Positions 1-12,700 of a stretch of 64,000 nucleotides of DNA are shown piece by piece. Each line of letters begins with the position of its first letter. Position 1 is the stretch's first letter. Source of the DNA: Stemphylium vesicarium. Taxonomy: Eukaryota; Ascomycota; Dothideomycetes; Pleosporales; Pleosporaceae. The notes under the pieces are model-generated. The model did not search any database. It saw only the letters and a list, made by a program, of their open reading frames with translations, and was not told the DNA's origin. The translations under genes were made by a program, and so were the position numbers. The stretch is from positions 1-64,000 of the forward strand of contig QXCR01000067.1 of NCBI GenBank assembly GCA_004380135.1, read 5' to 3'.

Positions 1-55
1 TCCTCTCACGCACGAACAAAAAGAAACATGGCTAATCCTTCCATGTCAATTTTAG

Positions 56-837
56 GTGAGGTAGGCGGTTATGGCGCACGCATCGCGTCGCACTTCAACA
101 ACCAAGCCTGGGGTCCCTTCATCACCCAGGGCGTCCTCACACTCATCGGACCGCTCTGGTTCGCAGCCACCATCTACATGATGCTGGGTCGTACGATTCG
201 GCTTGCGGGGGGCGAGGATGTTAGTTTTATCCCCGCGAGGTGGTATACACGGATCTTTGTTACCGCGGATGTTAGTACGTTGATTATCCAGGGTCTTGGT
301 GAGTTTTTTTTCTCTCTTTTCCTTTCGCATCAATCCACTACGTTTGAAGTTGGGGGACTTGTTTCTAACTCGGGCTGCTTTTTGTGGTAAACAGGTGCCA
401 GTATCATGGGTACCATGCAACTCTCCCTCGCTCTTGCGGGCGAGAAAATCGTCATCGCTGGTCTCGCGCTTCAAGTCGCTACTTTTGTCGTTTTCCTCGT
501 CGCTTCGGTTGACTTTCAGATCCGCATGAATCGCAAGGAAAACCAGACATCTGCCTCGCCGCATCTGGAAACGGAGACGCCTTGGAGGAAGATGCTGCAT
601 ATTCTTTATAGTGTTAGTGGACTCGTACTGTTTCGGTGTATCTTCAGGCTGGTCGAGTATGCCATGGGGAACAAAGCGTATCTTATTGCGCATGAGTGGA
701 CGCTGTATTGTTTCGACTCGGTGCCGATGTTTTTAGTGCTGGTACTGCTTTTGGTTTTGCAGCCGACTCGATACGTTTCGCAGGAGAAGGCGCAGGTGGA
801 AAGTGATGGCGAGAATGGTGTTGTAGAAGTGCAGTAA
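56..837 (+). CDS. RTA1-like membrane protein, 5'-partial
   Basis: This is the C-terminal part of an RTA1-family integral membrane protein (fungal lipid-translocating exporter / stress-resistance family, plasma membrane). Visible exons are 56..298 and 395..837; the intron 299..394 has donor GTGAGT, branch TTCTAACT and acceptor ACAG. The first exon seems to start after an acceptor at 51-55 (TTTAG) with a CTAAT branch about 20 bases before it, so the gene begins left of the window; the ATG at 28 would lie inside that upstream intron. Family-like segments are EVGGYGARIASHF, a hydrophobic stretch ending AATIYMMLGR, and FRLVEYAMGN followed by a final membrane span. The tail after QPTRYVS is short, polar and acidic. 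About five membrane segments are visible of the usual seven. Substrate cannot be told from sequence. Confidence 0.85.
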
Positions 838-1273
838 CGATACACAGCTTAGCGGAGCGACTGGTAGTGCTTCAACGCGTTTTGGTAGCTTTTTTTAAGC
901 AATTTTAGTAGTTTGTATTCTTCAACGGAGATCGAGACTGTAATGGTTGCGGTTGCAGTTGCGGTTGCAGTTGCAGTTGCAGCCCGTCGTCGCTTCTAGA
1001 CCAAGTAGGCGCAAAATCACGCTAGACTCATTGAAAAAGAACGGCAGTCGTTCCTCTTCAGACACAAACCTTGATCAACCATCATAGCATCAAACATTAC
1101 CTGCAGAAAGCATCTCAATCGCGCAAACCTTTGCATTCTAGATGACGTGGATGATTATACCTAGCCCCGTGTGGCACAGCCCAGTGGTTGGACGCCTTAC
1201 GCCCCAAACTCGTGGGATTCAACGCGACATGCGCCCCTCCAGCACATGCTAAAGCCACGCGAATGCAAAAATC
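838..1273. other. Intergenic, tandem gene spacing
   Basis: This holds the 3' flank of the RTA1 gene and the promoter of the Zn2Cys6 gene. A GTTGCR hexamer array lies at 945-982 and is listed separately. No other gene is supported. Confidence 0.6.
945..982 (+). repeat. GTTGCR hexamer tandem repeat
   Basis: About six consecutive copies of a hexamer alternating GTTGCG and GTTGCA. It lies between the RTA1 stop and the Zn2Cys6 start. It looks like a simple minisatellite; no function is shown. Confidence 0.8.
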
Positions 1274-2820
1274 ATGACGCGTCGAAGCACTGGGTTCGTG
1301 AGCAAGAAGGCGCATCGCAAGTCGAGAGGTGGGTGTTTGACATGCAAGAGGAAGAAGATCAAGGTACGTGGACATTTACCGGATGGACAGCTAGAGGTAA
1401 CGTGATTTAGTGTGATGAGAGGCAACCAAGCTGCCATTACTGCATTCAGAGGAACTTGTGTTGCGAATACATCGAGCCGACTTCAAAGTTCATAACCTGG
1501 TCGTCAAGCTCATCGTCTAGCAACGAGCTTTCCCCGGCAAACTTCAACACCGAAGTCGACTTCAACAGCTCTTCGCTCCAATGGCTCATGCCCCCGTCGC
1601 ACACGTCTATTGGCGCACTGAGATCCTTCGATCATTATCTACTAGACCACTACAAAACGTTCGTCTGGCGCGGGTTTGTAGTACGCGACGACGCTGCGAC
1701 AAATACACTACATCAAGACATCGTTCCGAGACTGGGTGTTTCCCACTCCTTCCTACTGTATGCTATGCTGAGTATGGCGGCTACACACAGTAACGAACAG
1801 AACCCAAACAAAGATGTGGAGAAACAGGCCTTAGTGTACAGACAGAAGACGTTCGAATCCTACAAAGAAGCATTGAAGGACATCACTGCGGACAACTATG
1901 AAGCCGTGCTGGTTACAGGATCACTCCTACTGGCGATAGCCCCAGCGCCGTCTTCTCATGATGACGAAGGGTACCTGGATTGGATGTTCTCTATGCTGAA
2001 ACTCAACGAGGGTCTGCGTATATTGGCCGGCTTGCGCTGGTCACAGGGTATCGAGAAACTGTCCGTCTATCCTCTAGTGCGACGGGAGCTACGAATCCTG
2101 CCACCACCTCCCGTCATTGATACTCGAGGTCTCGAAGTACCAATTGGCCCTCTGGGAACCACGCCTGTTACCCCCAATCCAGCACCAACGTACACGGCAT
2201 CTCAACTTCCGCGACAGACCCGGCTCTTCCTCCCTCCTCCTCTCATGTCTCTCCTCGAAAGCATCGTCCAAGCCAACAAGCCAGGGCCGGTCGACTGGCA
2301 TAGAGCCACACTGATGCCCGTCTTTCACGTCCTATCCCCCATATTCCTTTCGCTGTACTACCACCATCTTAACCCCGACTTCTACGTCCGAATCTACGTC
2401 TTTACCTCCTTCTTGATGCCAGAGTTTCTGCAACTCGTTCGTGAGCGAGAGCCTCGCGCTTTGGTTCTTGTGGCTTGGTGGCTTGCGCTTGCGGGTCTGG
2501 TGCCCAAGGGGTGGTGGCTTGGAAATAGGGTGAGGAGAGTTGTTGGAGCAATTGTGCAGGTGGTTCAAAGCAAGGATAATGACGTGGCCAAGGTAGCAAT
2601 CAAGGGCGCGAAGAAGATCGTGGAGACTTCAGAAAGGGAGGGTAGAGAGGAAGCTGCAAAGGGCTTGTTTGAAGGCTGGAGCGGGGTTTGTTGGGACGAA
2701 GGACCGGACAGGGCGGAGGCATGGGAGTTTGCAGAGTCTGTGAATTTGGTATGTTCAAAGATGAGTGGAGCTTTGAGTGATGGAGACTTTGATCTGCAGG
2801 AGTTCGACCTGTTGGCCTAG
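1274..2820 (+). CDS. Zn(II)2Cys6 fungal transcription factor
   Basis: Predicted nuclear regulator of 499 residues, exons 1274..1363 and 1411..2820, intron 1364..1410 (47 bp, GTACGT...TTTAG). The intron falls inside the DNA-binding cluster: exon 1 ends GGCLTCKRKKIK and exon 2 begins CDERQPSCHYC. Cysteines at 21, 24, 31, 38, 41 and 48 fit the C-X2-C-X6-C-X6-C-X2-C-X6-C binuclear zinc cluster, with a basic run before it. Downstream (about residues 85-300) is a helical region of the fungal-specific transcription-factor type common to Upc2-like C6 proteins, including HSFLLYAMLSMAATH. The residues between about 230 and 275 are proline-rich. The next gene, a GNAT acetyltransferase, converges on it with 45 bp between stop codons. 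Target genes cannot be inferred. Starting at the long open frame alone (1456) would lose the zinc cluster. Confidence 0.85.
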
Positions 2821-2865
2821 ATGCGACTATTGGAGGCATCACTCATCGCAAGCTGTGCCATCTTT

Positions 2866-3627
2866 CTACTGCCCTATCTCAGGCGTCGTGCCAGCCGTCT
2901 CCGCTGTGGTCTTACCACCATCTCCCGCCTCCATCTCATTCCAACCTCCCCTAGGCTCCCGCAACATGCAATACAGCTTAATAGCATCCTTCTCGCCATC
3001 CTCATCCCTACACTCCATCTCCCTAGCCAACCGAAACCCAAACTTTTCGTAAATCGCCACATTCGGCTCACTCCTACTACTCTCGAGATAGCACCACTTC
3101 CCCTCCTTATCCGCCATACCAAGCACCTCTTCCATCAGCGCCCTACCCACGCCCTGCCCCTGGCACTCCGGCAACACAGTAACGATATTGCAGAAATAAT
3201 ACCCTTGGGCATCCGTCCACAGCTCCGCCTGTGCTTCCGCTTGCCGCGCTTTCCAAATCCAATACCGTGTTGTAGACAGCCCGCCCCGGCCGTACCACAG
3301 GTTCATGCGTATTTGGTTCACCCATAGGTACCAGTAGGAGAGGTATAGGGACCATGATTCAGGCTCTGAGCGAGGATGCGGTGGGAGCCACATTGCGCAG
3401 CCGAGGATCTTGGAAGGGTTCGCGGTGTCGCGTGCGACGTGGAAGAGGCCGTGTTGGATGCCCCAGCGGCAGCGTAGGGTTAGGGAGACGCGGTTTCTCG
3501 TTAGGTCGACCTTGGAGCGGTCGGGATAGACCCAATTGTTGTAGGGGTCGTTGGCGAAGGCTTGCTGTATGGTGTCTATCGCGCCATCGATATCCGCCTC
3601 GGACATCCGAGATACTTTGATAGGCAT
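2866..3627 (-). CDS. GNAT-family N-acetyltransferase
   Basis: Single-exon gene of 253 residues. It is a Gcn5-related acetyltransferase that moves an acetyl group from acetyl-CoA to an unknown amine. The N-terminus (MPIKVSRMSEADIDGAIDTI) is typical of fungal small-molecule GNATs. The acetyl-CoA motif A is near residues 150-165, VLPECQGQGVGRALM, matching Q/R-x-x-G-x-G/A. It is followed by motif B with ESSRSEPNVAIYEKFGF, the usual 'single bond / Y-E-K-x-G-F' signature. The last 30 residues are low-complexity and probably disordered. It converges with the Zn2Cys6 gene. Substrate unknown. Confidence 0.88.
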   Translation of the reverse strand: MPIKVSRMSEADIDGAIDTIQQAFANDPYNNWVYPDRSKVDLTRNRVSLTLRCRWGIQHGLFHVARDTANPSKILGCAMWLPPHPRSEPESWSLYLSYWYLWVNQIRMNLWYGRGGLSTTRYWIWKARQAEAQAELWTDAQGYYFCNIVTVLPECQGQGVGRALMEEVLGMADKEGKWCYLESSRSEPNVAIYEKFGFRLAREMECRDEDGEKDAIKLYCMLREPRGGWNEMEAGDGGKTTAETAGTTPEIGQ

Positions 3628-4220
3628 CGTGGAGGGGTAAATCGTCTTGTCAAAAATTGTTGAAGATTGACAGCCTGCTCTATCTCACGGAGGTAAAGAG
3701 GGAAGAGCGATCAAACTCGTTACAGAGACCAGCAAACTTCGCAACCTAGCCATGATGGATGCGGGTAGTTTCGTGAAGCCCGTCGCATGCGAAGATGTGG
3801 ATTGGCGATGGGTTGGGAAGGTCTAAGCGACAATCACGTGGCGTGCGGGGCTCAGCGACAGCAGGCTGATAACAAAGCAGGCGGCGACGAACCACCCAAT
3901 CCTACCCTTCATATAGCCCAGGCACAGCCTTCTTGGCGCTGTTACACGGCCGCAGCCTGATCATCATGTCTTTTCAATACGGGCGGGGTGACTTGACCCT
4001 ATATTGTCTTGTCCACTATCCCCCATGGATACTTCCGAACTAAAGTTCCTCCGAGCAAGCCGGCTTCCCAACCCAATAAACGGTTCTCTTGGCCTAAGGC
4101 GTTCTAGGACTGATACTGTCAGCGCCCAGACTTGAACGCGCTCTGGTGATCAGGCTGGAGGCCGAGGAGATGAAGCGCCGATCCCACCTTTGACCCATTC
4201 GCAATCATCCCACCCTACCT
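3628..4220. other. Intergenic between GNAT gene and kinase relic
   Basis: This holds the promoter of the leftward GNAT gene and the 5' flank of the decayed kinase. No open frame or RNA gene is convincing here. Confidence 0.5.
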
Positions 4221-6831
4221 ATGGCTTCTAGCCATACGCTACCCTTCGAACAAGGAGCGACTCAAGCGTAGGCGTCGTAGTAGTCGACGACCAAGATGTA
4301 GGAAAAGAGACGGTTGAAGACCGAATAATCCGTATCAAAGCTCGAGTAGCTGAGTTGAGGAGCTATGTCGATACTGCAAGTGCTGGAGATGGCTCCGCGA
4401 AAGAGCTAACGCCTTTCATGCTTCAGCCTCGCCAACGTGCTGCTAGAGGCACAATCACTGCTTCACGACCTAGCCTACACCACGAAATATGCAATGTGAA
4501 CTCTGTAGACTCGAAGGATGCCTCTGGAACACTGCCAGGTCACGGAAAATCATCCTCCGTCGATTCCTCATCAAATACTGTGCGGAAATCGTCTCAGAGT
4601 AACTAAAGCCCATTCTGCCTCCCTGTCTTCTCGGCCAATTCAGCACTGGAGCGCATCTTGACCGATCTGGGCGTCAAGAAACTGCGAAATACCATCGTCA
4701 AGAACGGATTTACCGACTTGTGGCTTCCGCTGCCCAAACAACTAGTTCGTCGGGTCTTGAAAGACCTTCGAGACGAAGACATGAAGGCCTTTCTAGACCT
4801 GCAGGACGCGTACCTTCATACATCAATCTCAAGCTGGATGTGGACCGTTTCGGAGAATAAAGTCACTTCCCTACTCTTCCAACATTACGCAATAGAAGAT
4901 GACGGCGAAGTCGTTGTAGAAAATCGGCTTCTCGGCGAAGGCTTAGTGGGAGTTGTTGAAGAAGTGACGGTACAAACGCAGTCAGAGCCTACCATCTGCG
5001 CAAGAAAGAAAATTGCAAGACCAAACCCGCTCAGAAAACAACAGGACATCATGGCCGCTTTCATTCGCGAAATCAAAGTCATGCGCCAGGTTGACCGTCG
5101 CCATTGTGTTCGCTTCTTCGCAAGCTACACTGATACGGATCCCGTCAACATTCTCTCCACCTCTGTGGCTGATATGGATCTGGCTCGTTTCTTGGATAGC
5201 CCGATTGGAGATGATGAGTGGAAGACGCTCTATAGGGGTATTGATTGTCTTTGCAACGCTTTGTAAGTGGACCGGCGGAGCTTGTTTTCCCGATCAAAGA
5301 CATGGTAGATCGGGGTGTTCTTGCATATCCGAGAAGACAATGTTGTCATTGTCATTTGGCTTTCAGAACATTCCTTCGGCATCAAGAATACCCAGGATAT
5401 ATTGAACACTGGTTGGTATTGTTTGCGAATATGCTTTTACTGATCATCATCCAGACTCTATCTCCAGGAGAAAAAGATTCGGTACGTACAAGTTTTCGCG
5501 CATGCATAGCACCGAGTCTATGTGACATGCTAGGAAGGGGCGACGCATTGTAGATGCGCACTCACCAGCACTAGCGCTTGATCGTCACCGTTGATAGCTG
5601 GCCAGTTCCAGGCACGAGGATCTCAAACCCTAGAATGTGCTCATACACGGCGATACTATGCTACAGACGGACTTTGGTTTCAGGTATGCCCAGCTCCTAC
5701 TTACCGTAATATTTCGCTGGCTGGAAGGAGTTTGGACTTTTCCGACGACTCTGTTTCCACTACGAGGGGAGCGCCTGCGGCATTCACCTTTCGATATTCA
5801 CCCCCGGAGACGCTAGATTCCGAGCCTCGTAACCGGGCTAGCGACATGTTTTCCCTTGGATGCGTCTTGGTCGAAATGGTATCTGGGCTCTACAATTGTA
5901 GTCTTTTGGAGGTGAAAGACTATTGGAAGGCGACTGGAAACAGAGATACGAGCTTCGCCCGCAACCCAGAGGCGACATCTACATGGCTCGCACTTCTACA
6001 AGAACACCCCAAAACCCCCATGGTCAAGCTAGTTGTTGACTACCTGCCGTCAATGCTGGACACAGATCGCCTCAAGCGCCCGTCCGCCCGCGAGGTCATG
6101 GACAAGCTCCACAACCTAAGCCTATCCACACCCAAAGACCCTCAGTATGTAAACACCTGTTGCGGACCCCAGCCAGGACCAACGCGTAGTCTCCACGCCA
6201 GCAACACAGAAGGAGCAGGCCTACTCACAACACGCGACCCGCAATTCTGGGAAGAATTCGTAAGCTACTTCAATGCTGCCAGAGACGAAGACACAAACTA
6301 CATCATACTTGACCAATGCCACAACCGCGTCGCTTCAAAACACGACTGCTACCCCTGTCTCTGGGACACGCCCGGCGTAACCCACCGCCACCTCCCCTAC
6401 ATTGCGAACTTCTCCGCCGTCAAGGACGCATGCGACATGCTGTACCTGAACTCCAGCAAGACGAGAAGAGCGGTGTCGGACAACGCAATCCAGCGCTCTG
6501 TCTCCTTCGAGGGGCTGAATCGTCACGCCGTTGTGCCAGAGCTACTCCGATCGTATGCTGCGTCAAAGGTCATCTTCACTGCCTTGAGCGGCAAGATTCG
6601 TGTCCGGAGTCCCAAGCAGCGCTGCCGTCGGATCCTGCGACTAGCTTCTCGGCTGCGTGGCATCAGCGCACTATCCAGATCTCCATGGTGGAGTATGGCG
6701 AGTCTCCGGACGATGCTAGGTACTTTGGTGCTGTATTCTATGTCCTCGCGTTTAAACTGCATACTCGGGGGTATGATCCGGCCAAGATTGACGCTCCGTT
6801 TGTGGATATGATGATTGAGACGGCGAGCTAG
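4221..6831 (+). pseudogene. Decayed serine/threonine protein kinase
   Basis: A protein-kinase fold can be followed across the region, but it is broken several times. From ATG 4221 the frame ends at TAG 4269, and coding-like sequence continues in another frame. An in-frame TAA sits at 4604-4606, just before the well-coded N-lobe (FSANSALERILTDLGVKKL). The glycine loop GEGLVGVVEEV, a beta-3 segment CARKKI and REIKVMRQ are present. GT-AG introns 5263..5454 and 5482..5533 join NAL to LYLQEKKIR, the helix before the catalytic loop. There the usual H-x-D-x-K-P-x-N reads I-V-D-A-H-S-P-A-L: catalytic Lys and Asn are gone. A deletion near 5592 brings TGA TAG and removes DFG. The C-lobe resumes at about 5735 (FRYSPPE, ASDMFSLGCVLVEM). 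A last frame change at about 6590-6650 precedes the terminal GESPDDARYFGAVFY segment. A dead kinase gene is the simplest reading; an expressed fragment (5591-6811) is possible. Confidence 0.75.
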
Positions 6832-7003
6832 GAGCGTTGGATGTGTGGGGTGAAGTATTAGGTAGGGGGTGCGGTAGAAAAGTACTCGGTCGTGATTTTT
6901 TTTGGCGGTTGAAGCTATCAAAGATTGTACGGTGAGGTTTCCTGGAGCTGTTGGATGAGAAGCGTGGGTCACATTTCCGGATATCGGCGTTTGGGAAGCG
7001 GGT

Positions 7004-7016
7004 GGGGGGGGGGGGG
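7004..7016 (+). repeat. Poly-G run of 13
   Basis: An uninterrupted run of 13 G just downstream of the kinase relic. It is prone to length error in sequencing. Confidence 0.9.
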
Positions 7017-9752
7017 TTTCTTTCCTTTTTGCATCTATAGCATTACGTGGGTCACGGTAATTATATCATGGGTGATGTAGGACGTGGGCAGGAGGAAAAA
7101 TCTTGAGTGGAATGTTAGTTGAAGAGGCATACTGGGTTAGTATGTGAAAAAGGTACTGTGACAGGATGCTTGGGTTGATAGTAATGCATTGAAGAGGTTC
7201 GGGGTACTGTAGCCTAGCCATGGACTGACAATATTACGTCATGCCGTGCTGAGCCGGTCGCGCAGGTGAAGAAGAAAAGAGAGAAGGGCAAAGCAGCGAG
7301 GTTGCCAACAGACCGATAGCTGATTCGCATGTCATACTGCCAAAGAAAAATCACGCCGCGTAGTTAAGATCAACGCCCCAAACGTGGATACAGAACGAAC
7401 AGTTTACGACGCCTTCTCCACATGACGAAGAACCATGAATCTTTTCGTCTCACCGATAACTAAAAAAGCGACGTCACGATTACAAGCCCGATCTCATAAT
7501 CTACACTCGAACCCATCGTATCCCGCCTTCCGCGCAAAAAAAGGGCCGCAGTCACATGAACACAAGAAAAAACTGTCGCACTATGATCACGACTTTACAA
7601 CGAGCTTACTCACCGCTTACACGTATACACCCGAACACATGTGCGCGACACACTCACACACACTGCACTCACACACACATGTAAGAGTACTCTGGGTGCG
7701 TGTTCATTGTCTGAAGGAGGCGCTCGAACGAGACAGCGCGGTCCAGAACCCCGCATTACAGCGTCTTCGTCATGATCGGCAGTCGTGCATCTACCGAACC
7801 CCGTCCGATGACACCCTCCTGCAAGCATGCAAAGTTGGGTAGCGTATCGCTCGCCAGCAATTTGGAGGGATGTGAGGGGAGGGGGGCCACCAGCGTGGCT
7901 TTTTTTCCCGGGCCGTTGAAGGTGGAGAGATTAGTATGCGTATGCGCGTGTGTGCTAGTGTGGTGTGTGGCGAGCGAAGCAAAGCAAAAGCTGCTTTTCC
8001 CTGCTTTTAGGGTATAGGGCCATGGACAAACGGTGGCAATCGTACATGCGCGATACATATCGGCCCGGATACTTTTCGCATATGTGCACATGTACGCATG
8101 TGGATGACCTGTGTGCCTGACTATGAGTGATCGGGGGAGTCGGGAAGTAAAGGTATGTGCTGGGGCTATGCTGGGGTTGACGAAAGAAAGTGTGTGTGTG
8201 TGCGGTTTCTAGCTGGGCGAACTGCGCTGTTTGCTCAACAGCAGTCGTCTTGCAAAACAAGGTCACGCCTCATTCGGAGGGAGAAAAGAAGAAGCAAGTC
8301 CGTCTGCGCCCAACATGCCCGCCGATCTGACATGACCTCTGCCCACCCGCGGAATATTTGCAATCCATTATTATGCCTGGGCATAAGCCGTGTACGGTGT
8401 ATATTCGGCAGGTGTGCAGCGTCGTGGCGGTTGATGTGGTTGTGTTCGGGTGGGCAGCATGGGTGCAAAGGTCGATTTGTGGATGCGACGGGTTGGATAT
8501 ACTCGTAATCGCCCCTTTGGAGGTACGATTGTCGGTGAGTTGCAACATGTTTTCCATGCCCGGAGCTTCTTGGTTCCGGATTACATCCTCAGTGGGAGGC
8601 ATAGTCCTCGTCGGGACGTGATACCCCGGAGGAAAGAAAGTGTGTTTAAAAAAGCAGGCTTCGAGGGACATGGTCCAAAGCCAAATCTACCGAGCAAGGT
8701 GGTAGTGGCATTAGGGCGAAGAAAGGATAACCACGGATGCGGAAAGTCACCTAACAGTTGCTCATGTCATTTCCCACAACCATAAAATTTGGGCAAATAG
8801 TGTTTTGCGCGGGTCACCGCAGGCGGCACCGTCATCTGACAAAACAAGGTCGTCACTGTCCGTATCGCAGCGTGCGGCGCTTGCATGTATCCACGAAATT
8901 CGACCGTATATGTGGTGGGTAACTATAATGGCGGATGGTACCACTTGGTGTGCATAGATGAGACCCGCAGGCTGACACTCTGTTGCTGGGCGGTCGGGCA
9001 GCAAAGTGGGAAGCGGGAAAAGCGGAAGGAAAGGGCAAGAAAAGGCAAGAAAAAAAATTGTCCCTGAAACGAGGCACTCCGGGAGCTGAGCCAGGCTGTT
9101 GTGTCGTGGATGTTGGTCCCTCGAGCGGTCTGTTTGGGGCAGTTCCAGGTCTTCCTAGGCCGTGGATCGCTGTCGACGCTGCTCAAAGGAGGGGTAGTGT
9201 TGCGGGCGCGTAGTGGAGCGCGTACTAGCCGCAGCGGCGTGAAAACATCGGTGTGTTGACGAAGGGGCAGCGCCGGGCTGCCGTGGTCATCAGACTGGCT
9301 GGGAAGGTAAGCTTGGAAGGTGGAAAGGCGGCAAGTCGGGCAATAAGCGACTTGCGTACACTTTACGCAGAGATCAGATCGTTTTGTCGCTCGCGGGGCC
9401 AAAAATAGGCGTTCAATATACGGTGGTCCCGCAAATCACGAGCATGCAGGCGTGACTGCTTTTGCGCACCGTGTCAGGCGAATAGAGAAGGTACTTTGGG
9501 GCGGCCTATGCTGAGTGGTGGAAGCGAATTTTGGAGATCGCCACGTAAGCACGATTTAGCCTAGAGTCGGCCTAGAGCAGCAAGAGACAGGCCGTTTGTC
9601 GATCTGGTGAGGTGGAAAAACGGATGGTGCATGCATAACACCCGCGGCCTGGTTTGCACCGTCATACATTCTGACGAAAAGGTACCTGCAAACGAGTTTC
9701 GCCGCCGGGTAAGCAAGACTCAGTCGCCAGCGGTTCCAGGGATCGCGACCTT

Positions 9753-9754
<2 letters not shown>

Positions 9755-9793
<39 letters not shown>
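9755..9793 (+). repeat. CA dinucleotide microsatellite
   Basis: About 19 uninterrupted CA units, the longest microsatellite in the window. It is surrounded within 8 kb by shorter CA/TG tracts. Alternating purine-pyrimidine DNA of this kind can adopt Z-form. Confidence 0.95.
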
Positions 9794-9795
<2 letters not shown>

Positions 9796-12700
9796 AGGAG
9801 TACCCTTGTCGGCCGTGATGCACGTAGTAGCACCGAGCCTGGCTTCGACTTTGACACATCGGCTGATGTAACGGCGGCGGCGGTATGCACGGCTGGCAGG
9901 CACCAAGCAGAAGTGTCTTACAGGCGAATTAGTGACTGATGTATAGCATCCCGACTAGGGGGGCTGCCGCTGCAAAATTAAAGCGGAGTACCATTTCCGC
10001 ATTGGTGCGTAGTATTACAAGAGTCAGATCGGTGGTGTAACCTTACAGAGTAAGCGTCGTGCTGAAGGTGGCCCGACCTCGGATACTCTGCCTGTGTGTG
10101 TGTGCTTGCTGATTGAGAAACTTTGCTCTATATTAGCTGCCTAGCTGCCTGCTATGTCGACACCAGCAGTTACATCAGCAAGCGCCTCAAATCTCGCATT
10201 GAATCATGGCGACGCCCGAAATCCATCGCTCGTCCGTGTTGCATGAAAGTGATGCAAGCACATTCCGAACCAAAGAGGTGCGACAAGCAGATTAGCCCGT
10301 AGCCCACTGTGAAGCGGCAAGGAGTAAAACAAACGCTTCGCACTGGAGCAAAACAAGTCACCACCCGACCCTGGCACAGTGGAGACGGCGTTGCGGAGAT
10401 GCTGAACGCTGCTGCGTGGTAGGGTTCTTAGCATTGAATCCACCGCCTGGTAAGTTTCAGCAGCTGCGACGCTCCGTGTGAAGCGGAGTACAGGCGTGTA
10501 CACGATCCCTACCTTTGTCATACTCACCTCAGCCTGCCCAAAAGTAAAATGTTAGCACTGGCTGCGAGGACGCGGCGTATTCCTATTCATGTACCTGCAA
10601 CATGCACATGGAAGCGAACAAGACGGCTATTGTGTGGGCAGAAACAGCGGTCTGAGTGGACGGCAAGCCGCCCCCCTTAGCCACCACCAGCGCACATCAT
10701 CATGTGTAAATGCTATCGTGCCTATAGTCGCGTTTAGCAATATTGGATGCGGAGTGAATGACCTTTTTCCCTTTGATCCATCGTCACCCACACACGCCAA
10801 GCTAGGCAATCGCTAGCAAGTCCTACTGCTGATGCCTGAGATGCACAGTGCGACTGGAACCCGGCAAATATCGATCCTAGCACCGCTCCCAGGCGTAAGG
10901 AGGCTCACCGACGATTAGTGTGGCTGCTGATCGAGCCACCGACGGAGGACGGCGATTGGCCCCAGTGGCCCTTGACGTTGAGCAAGTGGGCTCTCGAGTC
11001 GCCTGGTGAGGCTAATGCTCGCTCCCAGGATAAAGTGCCGCCGCGCCCGCAAGAGAATTTCATGTTTGACGTCGGCCTAGGGAAGAGTCTAGAACACCCA
11101 TCACAAGCATACGAGCAGACTCTACTAGAGATCGTCGTCATCCACAAATAATGCAGCTACTGAGCCCACCAGGTTTCTCCTTGATGCAACTTGTTCTCTT
11201 CGCGCTTCATGCTTGATTAGTCTTGCGTTACCGGCGGCCACGACGGAGACATGGAGGGAATCCGGTGGGTGTTTAGTAGTTTGGGCGATGCGAACGCGAA
11301 AAGCACCCTTGGTGTGTACAATGCAAGTCTCCTCGGGCCACCGATGCGGAGGTGGAATCAAAGCCCGGTGGAAGGCCGCCCTGCCAGCCAAGTGTGGAGA
11401 GATGACCTTGTTATCGACAGGGTACAGCGAGACTTTGCTCTTTGACTGGCCAGCATAAGCGGTGCCGCCTGCACAGCAATTTTTGTTCTTCCAACAGTCT
11501 TTTCCACGATGCGACGCCACGTTTGAGACCCACCCGACTCGTGGACCGCTTGTTGATACGTCATCCTAGGTTCCTTTCCCGTGTTGCAGATTGCCGGACT
11601 GGGGCTGGCACAGATGGGCAGTGCTTGGCCCGAATACGCTTTCAAGAGGCCAGGACCCGCGCCGCGTTAATCCAAGCGAATGCGCCAGAAGGAGCACGGA
11701 GAAAGCCTTGTTGAAACTACAGGCTTCACAATCTCGATTGATGAGACCCAGCAACGAACAAGACGGCTAGTAGGCGCGGGTTGCGAAATGGTGCAATAGC
11801 TGTGAAGTATGCTGTGGCCAAGTGATTATATTTTACACTCGAGCTGGTGACCGACGGCAAGATGCAGGTCAGCATTCAACACCTCGATCCGATGGTTCGC
11901 AGAGTGTGTGGACACGAAACAAGCGACGCTCTGCAGAACAGGCTCCGGTGACAGCTCGGTGCTTACTTTTCCATGTACAAGTTTGTCTCGTGATGCACAA
12001 AGTGGTACGGCTGCGCCGCAATTTTTGCGTGGATCAAAATGACCGAGGCTGGCTGCTGCAGAGTCATACCGGCCGTGTGTGATACGCGGGATGTGCTGGA
12101 TTACGGGACACGGCGCACTGATTCGTTCTCTGCGGCTCGCACTAGTCGCAATACCACTCACTGACGCCCACACTCGAGTTACTTTGTTGACAAGCGACGT
12201 GTGATGTTGGAGGAGGTACTTCCTTCTTCGTTGGCACAATCAAGATGCTGCAGGCTGGTGCCCACGCAGCTGCACCCCGTGAGGACGAGGCGCCGTGATT
12301 GCGGAGCCAAGTGGCGGCCGTTGGTAATGCATCTTGAGAGCATCCATGATCGAGGGCACATGCAAGGACACAATTGCAGCATCCATATACTCGTTTTGGC
12401 GACAAGATGCAAGCCCCCTGACATGATGCTGTTCGTTTGAACCACGACCAAAAACATCCTTGCGCCCGCGTTGGACCGCCGCCGATCATTCAGGCGGGAC
12501 GAAACCAGGGTTCATTCTCGGCGCTTCGGCTGCATCTCATCAGCCACGCCCCGGGGATTTCTGGTTATCGAACGGCATTGCTAGTTTGGGCCTGGTCGCC
12601 GTGGGGTCGGCAAGGAGGTCTGAAGGGCTTGTCGTTCGGATGGATCACCTTCACCCGCTTGTCATCTTGGTTGAGACAGCCGTCCTGCAAGTGACGGTAG

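Noticed and set aside
28..55. ATG at 28 as the start of the RTA1-like gene
   Set aside because: A CTAAT branch and TTTAG acceptor follow it, and the protein would lack the first membrane spans; the gene most likely starts left of the window.
52..693. 213-codon minus-strand frame
   Set aside because: Antisense shadow of the RTA1-like exons.
1163..1224. tRNA-like stretch with CAGCCCAGTGGTTGGAC and GGATTCAACGC resembling A and B boxes
   Set aside because: No acceptor or D stem pairs and no proper T loop; it is chance or a very old relic.
7435..8785. Several 100-135 codon open frames
   Set aside because: They run through CA/TG tracts and give His/Thr/Cys-rich text without family resemblance.
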